This document shows positions 23,937 through 38,900 of a stretch of 49,723 nucleotides of DNA, one piece after another (position 1 is the first letter of the stretch; every line of letters begins with the position of its first letter). This DNA comes from Cyclospora cayetanensis (lineage: Eukaryota > Apicomplexa > Conoidasida > Eucoccidiorida > Eimeriidae). A model generated the notes under the pieces. That model was not told where the DNA came from. It did no database searches and worked only from the letters and a program-made list of their open reading frames with translations. Location: NCBI RefSeq assembly GCF_002999335.1, contig NW_020312190.1, positions 1-49,723 on the forward strand, given 5' to 3'. The position numbers and the translations under genes are program-made.

Positions 23937-26900
23937 ATGGGGGCCCCTCGAGACTCGGGCTCCCCCAGGGATCCTGAGAGGCCTCAGGCCCTGAATGGAG
24001 GGGGAGTTGCAATGTCAAGAGTAAATCCACCGGTTTGTAATGCCAGCATGCACGGGCTTCCTTCGACTGGAGCACCTGATGATCCGGAAGGCAACTCTAT
24101 TGTCGAATTTGTGGCTTCTCGCGAAGCGCACAGCGGTGGTGGTTGTAAGGTGAGAGATGCGGTCAGCGGAATGTATGTGTTCCAAACGTTTCGGCAGCAG
24201 CTACAGCATCAATTGCAGCACGGCCCCTCTGGCGGCCGCCATCTCTCAGCGTTGGATGTTATCGATGTTCATGAGAGGGCTGAGCGCCATCGCTGGAAGA
24301 GAGTAAGGGCCGAGGAGGCTGAGCAGGAAAAAGAGAAGCAACAGAAACAGATCGGTAAGCGACTATTGCTGCTTTTCTTCATTTGTCTCTCCAGTAAACA
24401 TTTGCATGGACCTCATCCTGCTGCGCGTCTCTCTGCTTCTCATCTTGAACTGAGAGCAGGTCGCAGCACACGTGCCCTGCTCTCTCTTGTTGCCAGCAGA
24501 ATGTTGCGTCACAGTTTAATATAGTAGAGCAACATTTGCTCCCGGCTTCTTTCTCTGAGTTGTGGTGTGCACAGAAACCCAAGAGAGCAGCTTCTCGCGC
24601 CTCGTTGCTCACTTCCTACAGGGCGTTGAGGCTCGTGGAGAAGCACGCCAGCTGCTGACACACCTAAGTAGTTCAGCACCATCATTGCCTTTGCTAGTGC
24701 TGCAGCATGACAGTATCATACAGGAATTGCTGCTGCATCTGAGGAGTGATGCCACGTACAGCGTTGGGCTGCAGCTCATCCCAGCACTTGTAAAGGTACG
24801 CTAATACCCTTCTGTACAATTGCTTCTTTATTCTACTCTTTGCCTGCATGTCTATGCGACTGTTTCTTTCCATATCTAAATATCATACTGCTCTCTACGT
24901 TTGTGACTTTCTCTAGGATCTCCGATGGAAGTTTCTTGACCACTTCCAGTGTACGGTTGAAGCGCTGCACCTTCTCCTTTTCGACTTGGAAGATAGGCAC
25001 GATGCTACCGGGATCCAGCAGCTCTTTACGTGTCTTTCTCAAATCTTCAGGTTTGCATCATGTAGCTGCTTAAATATAACTCCATGGGCTTGCCGTGAAT
25101 TGATGCAAACAGCGAGCGACACATAAGAATCGTTGCTAAAATAGGTCAAGTGGGGTTTCTTGCCTTTCTTTCACGTCCGCTAAGAAATGCTTAATTGGGT
25201 GTTTATAATTAACTTTAGGTGAGGGTTGCATATTTTTTCCGCAGGTACCTCCATAAGTACATTTTAGCAAACATGGATGACTTCCTGGATATCATGCTGC
25301 CCCTCCTCCTGCATACCCCCCCTGTGGCTGCAGCTCAGAAGCACAAACAACAAGCATCGGAAGATAAAGCGCAGCAGCCGCACTCAAACCAGCACCAACA
25401 TCAACCCGAGGGACAGGAACGCCATCCTCAAACACGCAGGGTTCAGGAGCCGCGTCAAAAGAGGAACCCTTCACGGGCGTTCCAGCGGCGGCCCAGCCGT
25501 CTGCAGAAGCAGCAGCAACATGTTGAACCAAAGATTTCAAGCAGCTCCCTTTTGACCGCTCAGGCAGTTGCCACGGTATTACGGAGGGCTGCACGAGAAG
25601 AGGATGCCTTCTATCATTGTGCCACATCTGTTGTGAAGTACTTTTCACTGTAAGTATCACAATCTGTAGTAACAGATAGGCTTCTAAAACTGTTCGTAGG
25701 CTTTGCAGAGTACCCATACGCTCTTGGAGGATTTACATGCTTGCTGGTTGGCTTTTGGATGTAAATGCAAAAACATACTCTGCAACGCTAGTTGCCTGTT
25801 TTGCATAGCTCTATTCGAGTTATTCTTTACGGCATTCGCATTGCCTATATTTCTGGCCCATAGTGAGACCTGCACTGATATGTGTTTTCGTGCGCTGACT
25901 TTGTCTAACTATAAATCCTCCAGTGCTCTGCTGTGGGGCGCCGCTCTGCAGAGTGCCTGCTCGGTATCTCAAGTTGTTTGCTGCCACGGCGTCTCGCATC
26001 TTCTTTGAGGCTATTCGGGGATTGAAGGAAACATTTTCGAGTAGCTTTGAAGGCCTTTCGTGCTTCCTCATTGCCAACGTGCTTATAAGGCAGCGATATA
26101 CTCTTCCCGGGTCCGGCACAGCCTACGAGCCACCGCCTTTGAATATAGAGCTCTCTGAAGTACAGGCAGAGAACAACGGCAGCACCAGCAATAGCAGCAG
26201 TAGCTGCGGCAGCAGCAAGGTGTGCGGTCGGCTAGTCTACTTGGCCCAAGCCGAATCCGTCCGCCTTTACCTGGAGGAGGCACGCCAACATGTAGTTTCG
26301 ACGGGAAGCCCGTCATCTGTTGCCCTGCAACGCATAGTGCTCCGCTTTCTTGCCGCTGCAGCGCATGCGGCAGTGCGTGAATCGCTGCTGTCAGAGCAAG
26401 GGCAGGATGATATTGCAGATCACGAGCAGCGTGACGAATATCCCAACGAGGCATTGTACTTGTTGACCTCTTCAGTATCCCCCTTCTTCACTCTTCATCC
26501 TTTTCGTCCATTGTCTTACTTCCCGTATTTCATGGGAGAGGAGGGGCTGCTGCCTTGTCGCGCTGCGACAGAGGAACCATGCGGTCGCCGATGTATCCCT
26601 GCACCCATGCTCCTTGGCTGTTGCATATTGTCGGATGCAGCAGCTTCCTGGTTTGCAGGGAGCCAGAGGAGCTCTGGAAGCTTTGATGACTATATTCAAA
26701 GCCTCCTGGAGGCCGTACAGCCGTTGTGTGTAATCTCTTTGGGGACCCCACAGGCGGGTAAAGTTGAACCAGTAGTTGTAGGAGCATCTGATGCACAGCA
26801 GCAAGAACCATTGGTGCCGTCATTGTTGCAGCCGCTGCTGAGGACGCCTTGTCGAAAGTCGGAGTGGACAGCATCCGCAGCTGTTGCACTGTTGTTGCCG

Positions 26901-29900
26901 TGCAGTCTCCTACGGCTCTGTGTGTGTGCCTGGAGGGCTCTCCCGGTCAGCTACACCAATGCAGTGACTTTGAAGGGCAATCCGTTACAGCATCTTCTAC
27001 AAGCTGTTCTGGTTGTTCAGCGCTACCAGCGGCAGCAGCTAATGCTGAAGCGAGAAACACAGCTGCTAGATGAAGACTTGTGGCGCAGCGCTCTAGTCGA
27101 GCGAATGGCAGAAATAACTTGCTGCAGTTTGCAGATGCTTCTGCTCCTCCCTGGCCCCGTGGATGGTTTTGCCTCTCTTTGTCTTAGATATGCAATTGAA
27201 TTTCTTGCAGGCCAGCCATGGTCACTGCGCAGTGCCGTTGGCGGGGGTCCTGAAGCAGTCCCGATTACGAATTGCGTCTCTTTAATGACAGGGGGGGTCA
27301 CCATCGAGCCACTTCTTGTAAAGGTCTCTTATTGGAGATGGACAGCAGCGAGTTGTTTGCTTGCGGTGATTATGAAGTCTTTCGGGAGAAAGGGCGTTGC
27401 GTTGGGAACAGGCACGACTACAGCAGCCATTCGGCTCTTGCTACCCATTCACCTACACAGTTGTTTGAAAGGGACCTGCCTAGAGCTACAATATCTTGAA
27501 GCTTCCTTGGTCGCCTATCTTGAATATATTCGGACATCTGCCGGCAAGCTGGAGGGAGCTGTAGCTCCTGCGAACCTGGAGGAGTCCCTTGTTCGAGCAT
27601 TTGCGGGGCTTAAGTGGTTATGGGGCCTTCAAAAGATGCTTCTTTACGCAGACGGTGAAGCTGTGGAACCTTCAGCTAGAATAAAGCTCTCAGTTGAGGC
27701 CACTGCAGCAGCCGTCCAGCTGCAAACACAACAGCAGAAGCTCCTTTGTCTTATCCTCGAGGCAGCCCAGTTATTATCTCCGAAACAGGAGTGTGCCAAA
27801 TATCTAGAGGGGTTGATTCTCCTGTTCAGCCGTAGCTTTCTCACGTTCCTCGCCCTGCCTCGACTCATGGTTGGCCACAACGAAAAGGAGGCTCTTTATT
27901 GTCCTGGTCCCCCGGATTCGGTAGTACAAAGCTGTGTACGACGCGTAAGAGAAGTAGCCGCTGCATGCACTACTTCAACCAATGCAGTCTCCCCGCTTCA
28001 CTGTGACTGCGCTGGAGCCTCTGCCACGATGCTGGCGCCCCTTTCGAGTGCGGAAATTGAAGGGGCATGTGGGCATTTAGATGCTGGTACTGGTCCAGTT
28101 TGTGGGGACATTTCCTCCAACGAACGGCATTCGCCTTCCACCTTGGCTACTGAAGAACAATGGGTAGAATGTTTGCTGGCTTTCCTGGTGTCCACGCTTA
28201 CTACGTCGGGAGGATGTCTTTCATCCCGTAGGAGGGACTTCACAAGGCCAAACGCTCTTATCACAAGCCCGGCACTTTTAAAGAGCATTACCCTGTCGTT
28301 GAAACTCCTTAGAGCATATGCCCCTATTGAAGGAAGGGTCTCACAGCAGCAGCAATGGCATCAACGTGGCTTCTGTATGTTGGCGGTTAAAGCACTGTTG
28401 CCGAATCTATCATCTGGATCGCATAATCTGCGTTTATGGTCTTTGCGCTTTATCCGCGGGTGTGATCCAAAGATGCTTTTGTCATGCGCATGCTGTAGCG
28501 CATCTTCATATAGAGCCTGCAGGATGCAGTCAATTGTCTCGACCGCCGAAGAAGCGAACGCCGTTGTGGGAAGCCTTCTAGAACGACTTGAGGCCTTTGA
28601 GGAGCTTGAAGTTGATTTAGATACAGAACGCCAAAAGGTACAACTGCTTCACGCGTGTGCTAAGGAGGTGTGCTTCATCCAGGAGAAGATAGTTTCGGCG
28701 GAAGCAGCAGCAGCACGGGAAGATCAGGGTCAGCATTGCAGCGGTCTCCTGCTGTTGTTGCACCTCGCATATCGAGTATTGCTTGGAGGCCTTTCCGTCA
28801 AGTTCGCGACTGTGTGGCCGGAAGTGGTACTGGCCATCTCCGATTGCCTTGAAGCATTTCACGACTGCGTTCCTCCTAAATCCCAGTCTACCTTAGCTGG
28901 CGATGCCTGTGGCTCATCCTCTAGACTGAAGGATCATTCTGTCCCTCCAGAGCACCAGCAAAGGAATTTGGCGCTTTCCTTTATCTGGTCCCTGGTTGTG
29001 TCGGAGACACATAGGGCTCTATGGCAACTCCATCAAAAGCAGGAGCAGCCCAGCGACTGTACTCAACGTTGCAGCCAGCAGCAAGGTGCTGTTTCTGGTG
29101 CTCTCGGCAGCTGTCAAGAATGCGTTGAGAATGTGTGGCATAGTGCCTGTGTGAAGGAGTCATTTAAAGAGGAGACAACAGCCCTTGAGAGGCATTCGCA
29201 TCTGCTGCGTATTTTGCAGTTCATTGGCACTCGCTGGGGCAGCTGCGCCTGTCCACGCGTAGGCCAGCAGCAAACGAAGCACAGTCAAGCAGTTGATGTG
29301 CAACCCTCGGAGACTACTGAGCCACAGGAAAACTGTCCACAAACAGCAGCAGTATGGAGACGCCACTTTGCGCAAGACGCTCTCCGATTTCTTCTAGTCT
29401 ACGGATTGCACATTGCGGCGGGGCTAACTCGATCCTCTGATGGCATTGAGCAGACTGAGGAGAGCGAAGTAGAAGGCAGTATGGGTAGCTCTGGCGCAAC
29501 GGAACAGGTAGAGCCTAGCGGGGGCTTCAGCGCTTGGACCGAGGATACTAATCGGTCGGGATGCACGGCCCTTCATGCTACACAGAGCCTGATCCCACGG
29601 GCACAGGACGTCATCCGAGCCATCCTTGTGCACGGAGAATTATACCTTCCTGTCGTTGGACAGCGCTTGTTAGGCCTACATATCGCGGAAGACTACGTGG
29701 CGGACGCGCGGACTAAGGAGATTGAAGCCCTTTGGTATAAGTTCTTAGTGGTCTGTGCCCAGCGGCTAATTGGCGTGCGAGACGCCACCCTTCAGATCCT
29801 TGTGCTCCGGGTGAGCGTATTGCCGAGGCTGTTGTGCACTGTTTACTCCCGGCACGAGGCCGAGCAAGCATTGGAGAAACATATTGGTCCACTTGGTGTT

Positions 29901-32900
29901 GTGCTGTCCTGCGCAGACTTTGACGCTGTGTAGAGAGCTGCAGCAAATTTTGAAGCCGTATTTAACGGTACTGGAGCAGTCGATCCAAGACAAGGGCGGG
30001 GTGCCGTCCGGTCTACTGCGACTCGTTCTTGGAAAAGATGATGCAGAGAGTCAACTTCTGCAGCCTTCAATGGAGACTAAAGACGATATCGTGTTGCTTC
30101 CTGAGCACCGCACATTTATGCTTCCGCTAATCGTGCGCCTTCTTTTAAGCAAGACGCAAGGGAAAATGTAAGCTCGACGTTACAACAACAGAAGTAGTAC
30201 GGGGCCGCTAATTGTCTATCGTAGCTCTCCTGATAGTTGCCAAATGGGATGTCCTTCAGTCCTCCGCGTTTGTAGCCCACCCAGGATAATGCTCTATTTC
30301 ATTTGACGCTCTAGTTAGAGGCTTGAATGAGGGCGCACGAGTTGGTTTGCAGTGCACCATTAGTTGTCCTACGATTCGTTGTCTCCTGTGGTACTTAGGG
30401 GGCGGGCTTCAGGAGCTGTTATGGCAAGTCGGCGAAGGATCTTTGGTCTGTTGAGCAGCCTCGAGGAAACGGAGATTACATTGATAGTAGCGGTGCTGAC
30501 ATTGCGGTTGATACGACTAACACCACTCCCGACAACTAGCACATCCGGAGGGTTACCACAATGCCCAACTAACCTGAAGCCCCTCGATGGCATGGAAAAG
30601 GAACGTGCGTTAGTGGATTTTATTTGTTGGCACAGTCGCAGAGCGCAAACCAGGGGAGCTGCTGGGTCTACTCTAATGCATGAACAAGGGGATCACCGAT
30701 CAGACCAACTTACAGTAAATCTGGCACTCTCTGACCAAATTCTCCAGCCTGCATCGTGTACCCAGCTACATGGTTTACTCAAGTCTCTCCAGCACCTAGT
30801 GCAGATGCAGCGGCTCGTTCTACGACCAGTAGCACCTTATCTGGTGCTTCTTTTCGCGGAAGTATTGCGCCATCTTGTCCCTGTGGAACTGGGAAATAAA
30901 AGTACCGGAGAACTGCAGATGGCAGAAGTTGAGGACGAGCACAGCACCCAAGACGTAAAAGTGCCTAAACCTTCTATGATGGGTGAACCTGTCGAAGATC
31001 AGCAAAGTTTGGTTTCTGCCGTTGAAGGTGCCGCGGAGGTTGGTAGTAGTGTGCAAGTCACAGGCAGTGCACGTCACAAGAAACATTGCATACGTATAGC
31101 AGTAGATGTGTTGCATCAGCTTTTTACATCTTTCCCAGGTTTTGTTGATACCTGGAAGGTGTTGCTGACACCTGTGGGGCCAGCCTTGCAATTGCTTCTT
31201 TCTGCGGCGGTGGAGACGGGGGCAGCAGGTCATGCGACGGATGTGAAAGGTCATGACAAAAGTCCTGCGGTTGTTCGCTTTGTAGCTTCGTGGGCATGTC
31301 AAGCAGTAAGCTAGAAATTCCTGTTGTTCACCACATTTGCCGACACCCGTCCCTGCACAGGCTCTTGTTGGACGCACTGCTGATCGTTATGTAGCTACAG
31401 AAAGTGAACACACAGTGGAGGCTTCTTAGCGAGAGCACCATCGTCAGATAGGTTGAAATGTGCCGCTTGCGTTTCCCTTAGCACCTTGGTACAAACTGAC
31501 ATGGGCACAACTAGAGGATGTGCTCGTGGCCTTCTGAGGATGGTTTTGATACATGTTGCAGTTGTACATGTGTAGATGTGCATTCTTCATCTATTGGTGG
31601 TGCCAAACTCTGGGTGCCATCAAAATATCTGTTTGTCTACTTCAGGAATACTTCGTGCTGTATGAACAAGTTCTTCCACAGGCATTGCCCACTCTCTTAG
31701 GGGCCATAGGGTCTGCATCCGTGCTGCAGTATCTGCAGCGAAGCAAGCGCAGCACCACACCGTTGCTGGAGGCTGCTGTAGAGACAGCACTCCTGCTGTC
31801 CTTCGGTGGCCGCACAAAGGAGCAGCACGAAGAAGAGCTTCGGGTCGCTCGGCGGGAGTTTAATGCAATGAAGCAGGTGAATGAGCGAAAACGGCGGCGC
31901 AGAGGCTACCAGTCTTCCTCATCCGAGGAGGAGAGCGACCCAAATGCGAGCGACGCGGAGGGACAGAGTTTTGATGAAGGAGACAAGGAAAAATGCCTCA
32001 AGTCATTCAAAGAGGCTCACATGGCCCTGCAACGACAGCAGGAACGTCAGCAGCAGCAGGGCATGTGCGTGCTGCTTCCTCATATTGGCCTTTTGCTGCA
32101 CTCTCTTGAGCTACTGTTGCGAGCGCGGAGTGGTGCGGCCATTGTGAAACCTCGCAAAGATGTGGATTTAAATGATGAGAGCATTTTCCCAATTGAGGAG
32201 GCTGCAGCGCCGTCCCTAGATCAGCCTACACAGGCGTCCCTGAACCGTAGGGAGAGAGCGCTGCTTGTAGGCTTCAAGGAACTGCAACTTCTTACTCGCC
32301 TTGCTTCATATGCTAGTGCTGATCAACATTTGTTACCTAAGGTGCATCAGTCAATGGAGCTTCGACCCTTTTGGCCTGAAGAACACGTTCCAACCGCAGC
32401 AAAGTTAATTCGTCTATTGCTTCTTTCCTTGCCCTTACGAGTCAGGTCTGGGGGTGCAGCGGCCCGGCAGCAGTTAACGTTATCAGCCATTCAGGGACTC
32501 TTACCTGCTGTGGCTCGGTGGCGGCAGGCCCTCGATTTCACCTCGTGCTCTAGCAACCACATGGGCGAGTTGCGCGCATTGCTTCATAGCTTACGCGTTT
32601 CATGCTGTGGTCTTCTAGAGAGCGCAGAGGATCTGCAGTGTCGCGCTGCGGCCTCCGAAGTACTCATTGGAACAGAACTTGCTGCATGCGGCTGTGAAGT
32701 AAAAATTGAAGACCTTTTAATTCGGATCCGCGGATATGTGCATAGAGAACTGGATGACTCAAGGCGTGCCGAGGAGGAAGAAGACAGCGAGCAGCAAATG
32801 TCCTCTCTTTCGTGGCTACTCCCAGGAGGTGCCCTTAATAGTAGCCTTCTCAAGAATGCCCTGCCATCTTTGCTCTTCCAGGATGGCGAACATGACGTCT

Positions 32901-35900
32901 TTGCCAGTTGCACCGATCTGGCGAGTGCTTGGCGTGTCTCTGTGGCCCTTGTGGTGGTGTGCGCGAATCTCCTCAGAGCAGGGGGCGGTGCAGCTCCAGA
33001 CGAGCATCGGCCAGACGTTGACATGCAGGTTCTAGTGCTTTTGGCTTTAGTGGAGAAGTACCTGAACCCTCCAGCCCTTGCAGGGTGCCCTCAGCAGGAT
33101 ATCACAGACCGCAAAGTGTGTGATGAACCACAAACTCCTCTAGAAGTGCGCAGCATAGAGGCAAAGCAGGAAGGTGGCGAGCAATTCGAAGTAGCGATAG
33201 AAGAAGAGGGAAATGGAGAACCAGCTGCATCTACAGTGGAACTGTTGCAGGGCCCGCCAGCTACGGAGGATCTATCAGGAATAAAACCGCAAAGGCAGGC
33301 GAGGCCAGGAATGTACATCCCAGCCTCGGCGCTGGAACCTCTGCTACACCATGTGCTGTATCTTTTGTCCGACTGCTCTGATGACTTAGCACTTCAGCAA
33401 GTCGCACTGACCTTCATCCGTAAGGCAGCTGTTGCGCTTGGGGCCGCAGCGTCTGCCGCGGTGACCAGGAGGGCCGCTGCCCAGTTTGCCCCCCAGCTAC
33501 AACAGGGAGCAGGTAGGGACGAGCAGGAAGAGGATTGGATTTATGCAGTTGGCATGCAGCATCATCTTGCCAGACTCATCGTTCCGCACCTTCGTCTGTT
33601 GCTAAGAAGCCTTCGGGAGGATGTCCAGCGGATGGCCCTAAGAGCATTGGATGCTGTTATAAGGACATTAGGGCCGGCAGGTCCCCTGCTGCCTCCCCTA
33701 CAAGCGTCTAATGTTTCAGAAAATAGAGGTTCCGCGACATTGTTCTTCTCGGAGTCAGACGAGAAGCAAAGGAATATGCGGTTGCATTTGGATCTGTACG
33801 CGCTTCTCACTCCAACCAAGGTGACTCCTGCGGTGGAAGAAGCAGTGGCTCGTGCGCAACAGCTGGTGTCCAGTGGAGAGGCTTGTCAAGCTGCAGTGGC
33901 TGCAGCTACTGCTGCACGATTAGAGGCCATTGCTGGTGAGCAACAAGCTTCAGAGCGCGAGGAGGGAGGGGACGTTTTGCTCGAGCTGCTGCACATGCAG
34001 AAGCACAGGAGAGCACGAGGCCTGCAGCTCCTTTCAAAAGCAGCAGCGGCTCGGCGGCTCTGTCCTAATACGCTGAGGCACATATGCGTGCCAGTAGCCC
34101 TCTGGGCGCTTTTACAGGAAAGTGACTTAGGAAGTCTCCCAGGGAAACGCAAAACTTCAAGTGTACCCTCCCGGCATTCCAGAGGACACGCGGAGGCATT
34201 CAGCCAACAGATGGCCGAACAGGGAGTGGCCTGTCTGACGAAGTGCTGCAGGCTCCTCCCCCTCAAGTGTTGCACTCACACTCTTACCCAGCTTGTCTCC
34301 TTCCTGGTAAAAGTTCCGCAGCGTGAGGCGTTCATACACCGTGCAATTGCATCGACCCTTAGGGCTTTTCCCTTTGGTCTGTCCGATGCTGTGCATGAAA
34401 CGCTCAGCCAGCCGCATCAGGCAGTTAATCAGGAGCAGGATGGTAGGGGTGCTACTCCTTCAAATTCTGACCCGTTGAAACGGGCAGAATCATCATATCA
34501 GGTTCACTTTCGAAAACAGGCAGGTACAGTAGGTATGCCTATTACGGGGGAGGCCGAGGACGAAGAGACAAGCACTGCATATGAAGTCAACGATACCGAC
34601 GGAGCTACCGGAGTTCAAGTGCCTCATTGTAGTGCAGCGACGAGGTAAGACAGCCTGAATGCTTGGCCGCTGCTCGCTAGCTGGTGAAGCATGTGGCCTT
34701 TTATAGTTGTTTGCACTGCTCCCCCGGTTGTACCATTTTCTTGCTTCAGGAAGCAGAAAGTCGCAAGCTGCATTCGAAACGAGCTGATACCACTGCTTTA
34801 TCGGCTTGCATTCGATAACAAAGTCAGGCGCGTGTCATCGAAAGGGGAGGCCAGTAGGGGCCCTGGTAAGGAGATGGACGGTCACGATGGGAAGACTTAC
34901 GAGAATCCCGTAGTGCGCACGGAGCTTGTGGCTGTCCTCGCCCTTCTTGCACGGATGCTACCTCCTGACGAGTTCCACTTGCAGCTTCCCCGGCTTGTCC
35001 GTACAATTGCCTTCGCTCTTCGGTAAGTGTGTCATAAAGGCCAGTTTCCAATGAACAGTCAGACACTGACTGAGGACAAGAGCATAAGCCGTTGATGCCT
35101 GTTTCGCTAGCTGATGTCCGTTTGGCCCATACGTGCAGCCAAGATAGCCGTAGCAATGCTGTCGCGTGATGCCCTCGATGGAACACTTTATTTATCTGTC
35201 CCTTCAGCTGTGTGTGTGTGTCGTTCCTACAACAGTTCGCGTGAGCGTAGTGCGAGACGGGAGGCACGCGTGGCTTTGACACATCTTGCAGTCAACCTAG
35301 GGAGGCCATACTTTGCTTACCTCGTGACGGAGCTTCTGCGAACGAATGGCCCGAAAAATGAAAAGGATGCAGCAGCAAATCAGCAAGGATTCATACGGCC
35401 TGTTCTTCTGTACACGCTGCATGCAATGCTCAATGCACTCGTCCAGGACAAGAGTACAGAACCAGAGATGCTTCCGCCTCTAGCGGATGAAGGCGCGACG
35501 ACAATCGATGCCCGACATTTTATCCAGCGGTTTGAGGCATCCGTACCGCTTTTGCTTCCTCTTATTTCAGATGTGGGGAACAGTCCCTTTCATTAGAATT
35601 GTGCCAGTGCCAGACAGCTGTTTTGCGTGGTTTTTGACAATTCATGGCGAGCAGTTGCCGTATTAGACGCGCAGAGTATGGTGTAATGTCAAGCAAGGGC
35701 ATGTTGCCGTTGTACCGGGACACTTCGTCCCAATGCACCCGTAAGAGGGTGTTGTTTCTGTTGCTTTTCAGGAGATATGCCGTGTGGCAGACCCCGATTC
35801 TCTAGAGCAAGAGGAAAGCCGCCGGCTGCGATCCGTGCAGATAGAGGGAGAGGAAGCAGGTCCTGTTGACACATCCATAGTAACGCCGGACGACGGCAGC

Positions 35901-38900
35901 AAGCGTTCGAGGATAGAAGAGGCCCAGACACTGAAGGGGCCCCCAACGATGCTCCTGTTGGCAAAGGAGAGTAGCGCAGAATGTCTTGGCACACACTTGC
36001 TTCCATTTTTACTTGGCCTCCTCACAGGCTCTTCCTGCAGGGGCGAGGGATGGAATCGAGGCGCGGCCTTCTCGAACAAGTATGTCAACCGCGCGGAAGA
36101 TTTGCTTTTGCATTTTGTTTTCGGCTTGAGCCGAAACAAATATATATCTCCGGAATGCAAGCTACGAACAACGAAGAAACTACTCATCCTCACAGTTGCG
36201 ACCCTGCAGTTCCCCCTACTACACCCTATTCTGCAGGCCGAGCGCAGTCTAGACGAATCCTTGTATTTGCTCGCGTGGCAGCACTTGCTGCTGCTTGAGC
36301 GCAAGAAGAATGCAAAAGCTCTTCACAGGACCTACACGTCCAGGCAGTCGCCTGGGGAATTGAAGGAGTCTGAAAGCGCGGCTACATCTGCAAGGGTAGA
36401 GGAAGCCAACGACGAGCAAACTACGGCGCCACCCTCCTTGTCGTCAGTCCACCAGGAGGATCTCTGCGCGCTGCGGCGTTTGTTGCTGCCAGAAAGGGAA
36501 GGAGAAGATATTGACCTCCTTGTTCAGCGTGATACAGTAGCAGGACTTACGTCCTATCATCGAGGAGACTTGGCTTCTCAACACAGCAGGAAGTTACTGG
36601 TGTCTTTGATTCAAACTAGGATGGAACGCAGAGTCACCTTACAGCCTGGAGCAGTTACAGGACGTTCACTCGCGCAGGCCACACGCAACAAAACGGCTCC
36701 AGGCGGCGGGGGGCTCGACCTCTCCACGCGAGCTGCGGTGCTAGGAACAGCAGCCTTGCGTCTTCTTCATCTCACACTTCGAGCGGTTAAAATACCACTA
36801 AGGAAGTACAGGGAGAGACAGCTTGGGACGGCTCCACTACGCGACGCGGCCCATACTAATGCAACAGGAATGGACGATGGGGCTCTGCAGCGGTGTGTAA
36901 ATGAACTCGATGAGCTTGCATTGGAGGTAGTTTGCTGCTTCAGTTGCAAGGTAACGAAGCTAGTCTCATGGGGGGCCCGTTGCTTATTGGAGCTATTGGC
37001 GTTGCGTTTACCTCGTCTTGACAATCGTGGAGCCCTCGTGGCGTATTTGACAATGCGGGTCTTTCACTCCTGCGGCAATGGCACCAGCGTATTGGGGGCT
37101 CATTGCTACACTGCTCGCTCTGAGCTGCTCCCAGTCTCTACCAAGCTCCTAGCTGTCCTTCTGCTGCAGCCGCAGGCTGCAAAGTGGATGGACACTGCAT
37201 TGAATCCGTCACAGCACATTGGTGGGGACATTCTTAGGTCCCTCTTGCGCGAGCAGCTGCGCATATTACCTTGGAGATACCAAACCCGGCAGCAGCGTGG
37301 CTGGCAGGATCGAAATGGCGCAGCTGTTTCAGGGGCATCTAAAGCAGATTCAGGATTTAGTGTAAGTCTAGCTGTGACGGAAGAACAGATACAGGCCGCT
37401 GGTCAGTTCTTCCTAAAGGAAGCGCTCCTGGCGCATATTTCTTCGTCTTTGGAGGACAACCATCTGCAGCTTTGTGCTCTCTTCCTTCTTAAAAGGGTGG
37501 TATTGCAGCACTACAAGGACCTTGCAGGTAGTGCTGCACGCCGCGCCATTGAGGAGTCTCAGCAGACTGCAGGTACAATGGATTCAAAGGCCTTGCAGCG
37601 CCATGCACAGAAAAAGCGCCGCAGGGACGCTAAAGAGGTAGAGAATGGGCCTACTCCGGGAGAGCAACACTCTACAGCAGCGGTAGAGCTGCTTCCATTG
37701 GTTTACGAGTGTGTTGACCGCGTAGCCCGGGTCATGGTGCAACATGCTACAGCTTCAGCTCTCAGTCGAAAACTCTCAAACATCTGCGCTGATGTTTACG
37801 TCTCATTTCTTCTTAACTTCCCCATGACGCCGAAGCTCCAGCAGAGGCGCGTTTTCTTTTTATTCCAGCAGCAAAAGTTTTCGGACGTCTACGGCAGAAG
37901 AGCGGCCATCTGGGCGCTTCTTAAAGTAGTGGTGAGCTGAGGCTCTGTGACAGCAACATTTACAAACAAAGGAAGATGCGGATCTTTCCTTTGTACAAAA
38001 TATCACTAGCTGTCATGAGGGCTGATAATATAGGCTGGCATCTACAAATTTTTTGCCGCATTTCCACTAACTGCGTATTTGTTGTGCACGTGCGTCTGAG
38101 CAGCTGCGCTTCCCGGCGGAGCTCTTCCTAGAACGCTATGCCCAAGTTGCGTTGTTGACGTGCTGCTCAACCCTGGCCACAGAAACAGACCACGAGGTCT
38201 ATGCGATGCTGCAGCAGGTCGTCGGCGAAGTGTTGAAACTCACTGAGGTAGAAGAAGATCGCATATCAAGCCTCCTTGGTATCCTCCAGACCACATCAAA
38301 GTATGGCACACAGAACTGCTCACCAATAAACGCTAGTGTTGCAGCTGGACGTGCGCTTGAGTGCTGCTGGTATAGCCATGATGTCGTGAACTGTCATTTT
38401 TCCCTTTGAACTTGAACCTTGCGTAACTGCCAGTTTCCTGAAACCTCATGTATTTTGACGATGAGACCCTATGGCGTCTCCTCTTCAATCCTGTGATGAA
38501 ACTTGTGCGTAGGGTTTTCTTGCTCCCACGGACACAGCATTTGATGGCTCTTCTCGAATTTTTGAGTGTATTTCTCTCACACGTGTCTAGAGGCGTCCCG
38601 CAAAATGCCCTGGCCTCCTTCCTTCCAACAGTTCTTGAGCTCCTGTCTGGTATATCCTTTTTGATATCTGGACGGCAACCCCTACAGTTTCCTGACGTGT
38701 CGGAAGACTGGCGCTTGCTCTACAAGACTCTTTTGGTGGTTGAAAAGATTATGGCTGCTTCTGGGCTCCCCTTAATGGAAGAATCGTTTGCACAGGCTGC
38801 AAAGATTTGGCAGAGCTCTGGGTGCGAGAAACTACGTGCACTTGCAACGGCACTAAGTGTTGATGCCGAGGAGGCAGAGATTAAGGCGCTACAAAGGCAG

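Noticed and set aside
38448..38512. Start of the last UTP20 exon at the upstream ATG (38448) or after the AG at 38433
   Set aside because: An in-frame TGA lies just upstream, and the AG at 38433 gives the wrong frame or a stop. The AG at 38512 fits the phase of the preceding exon.
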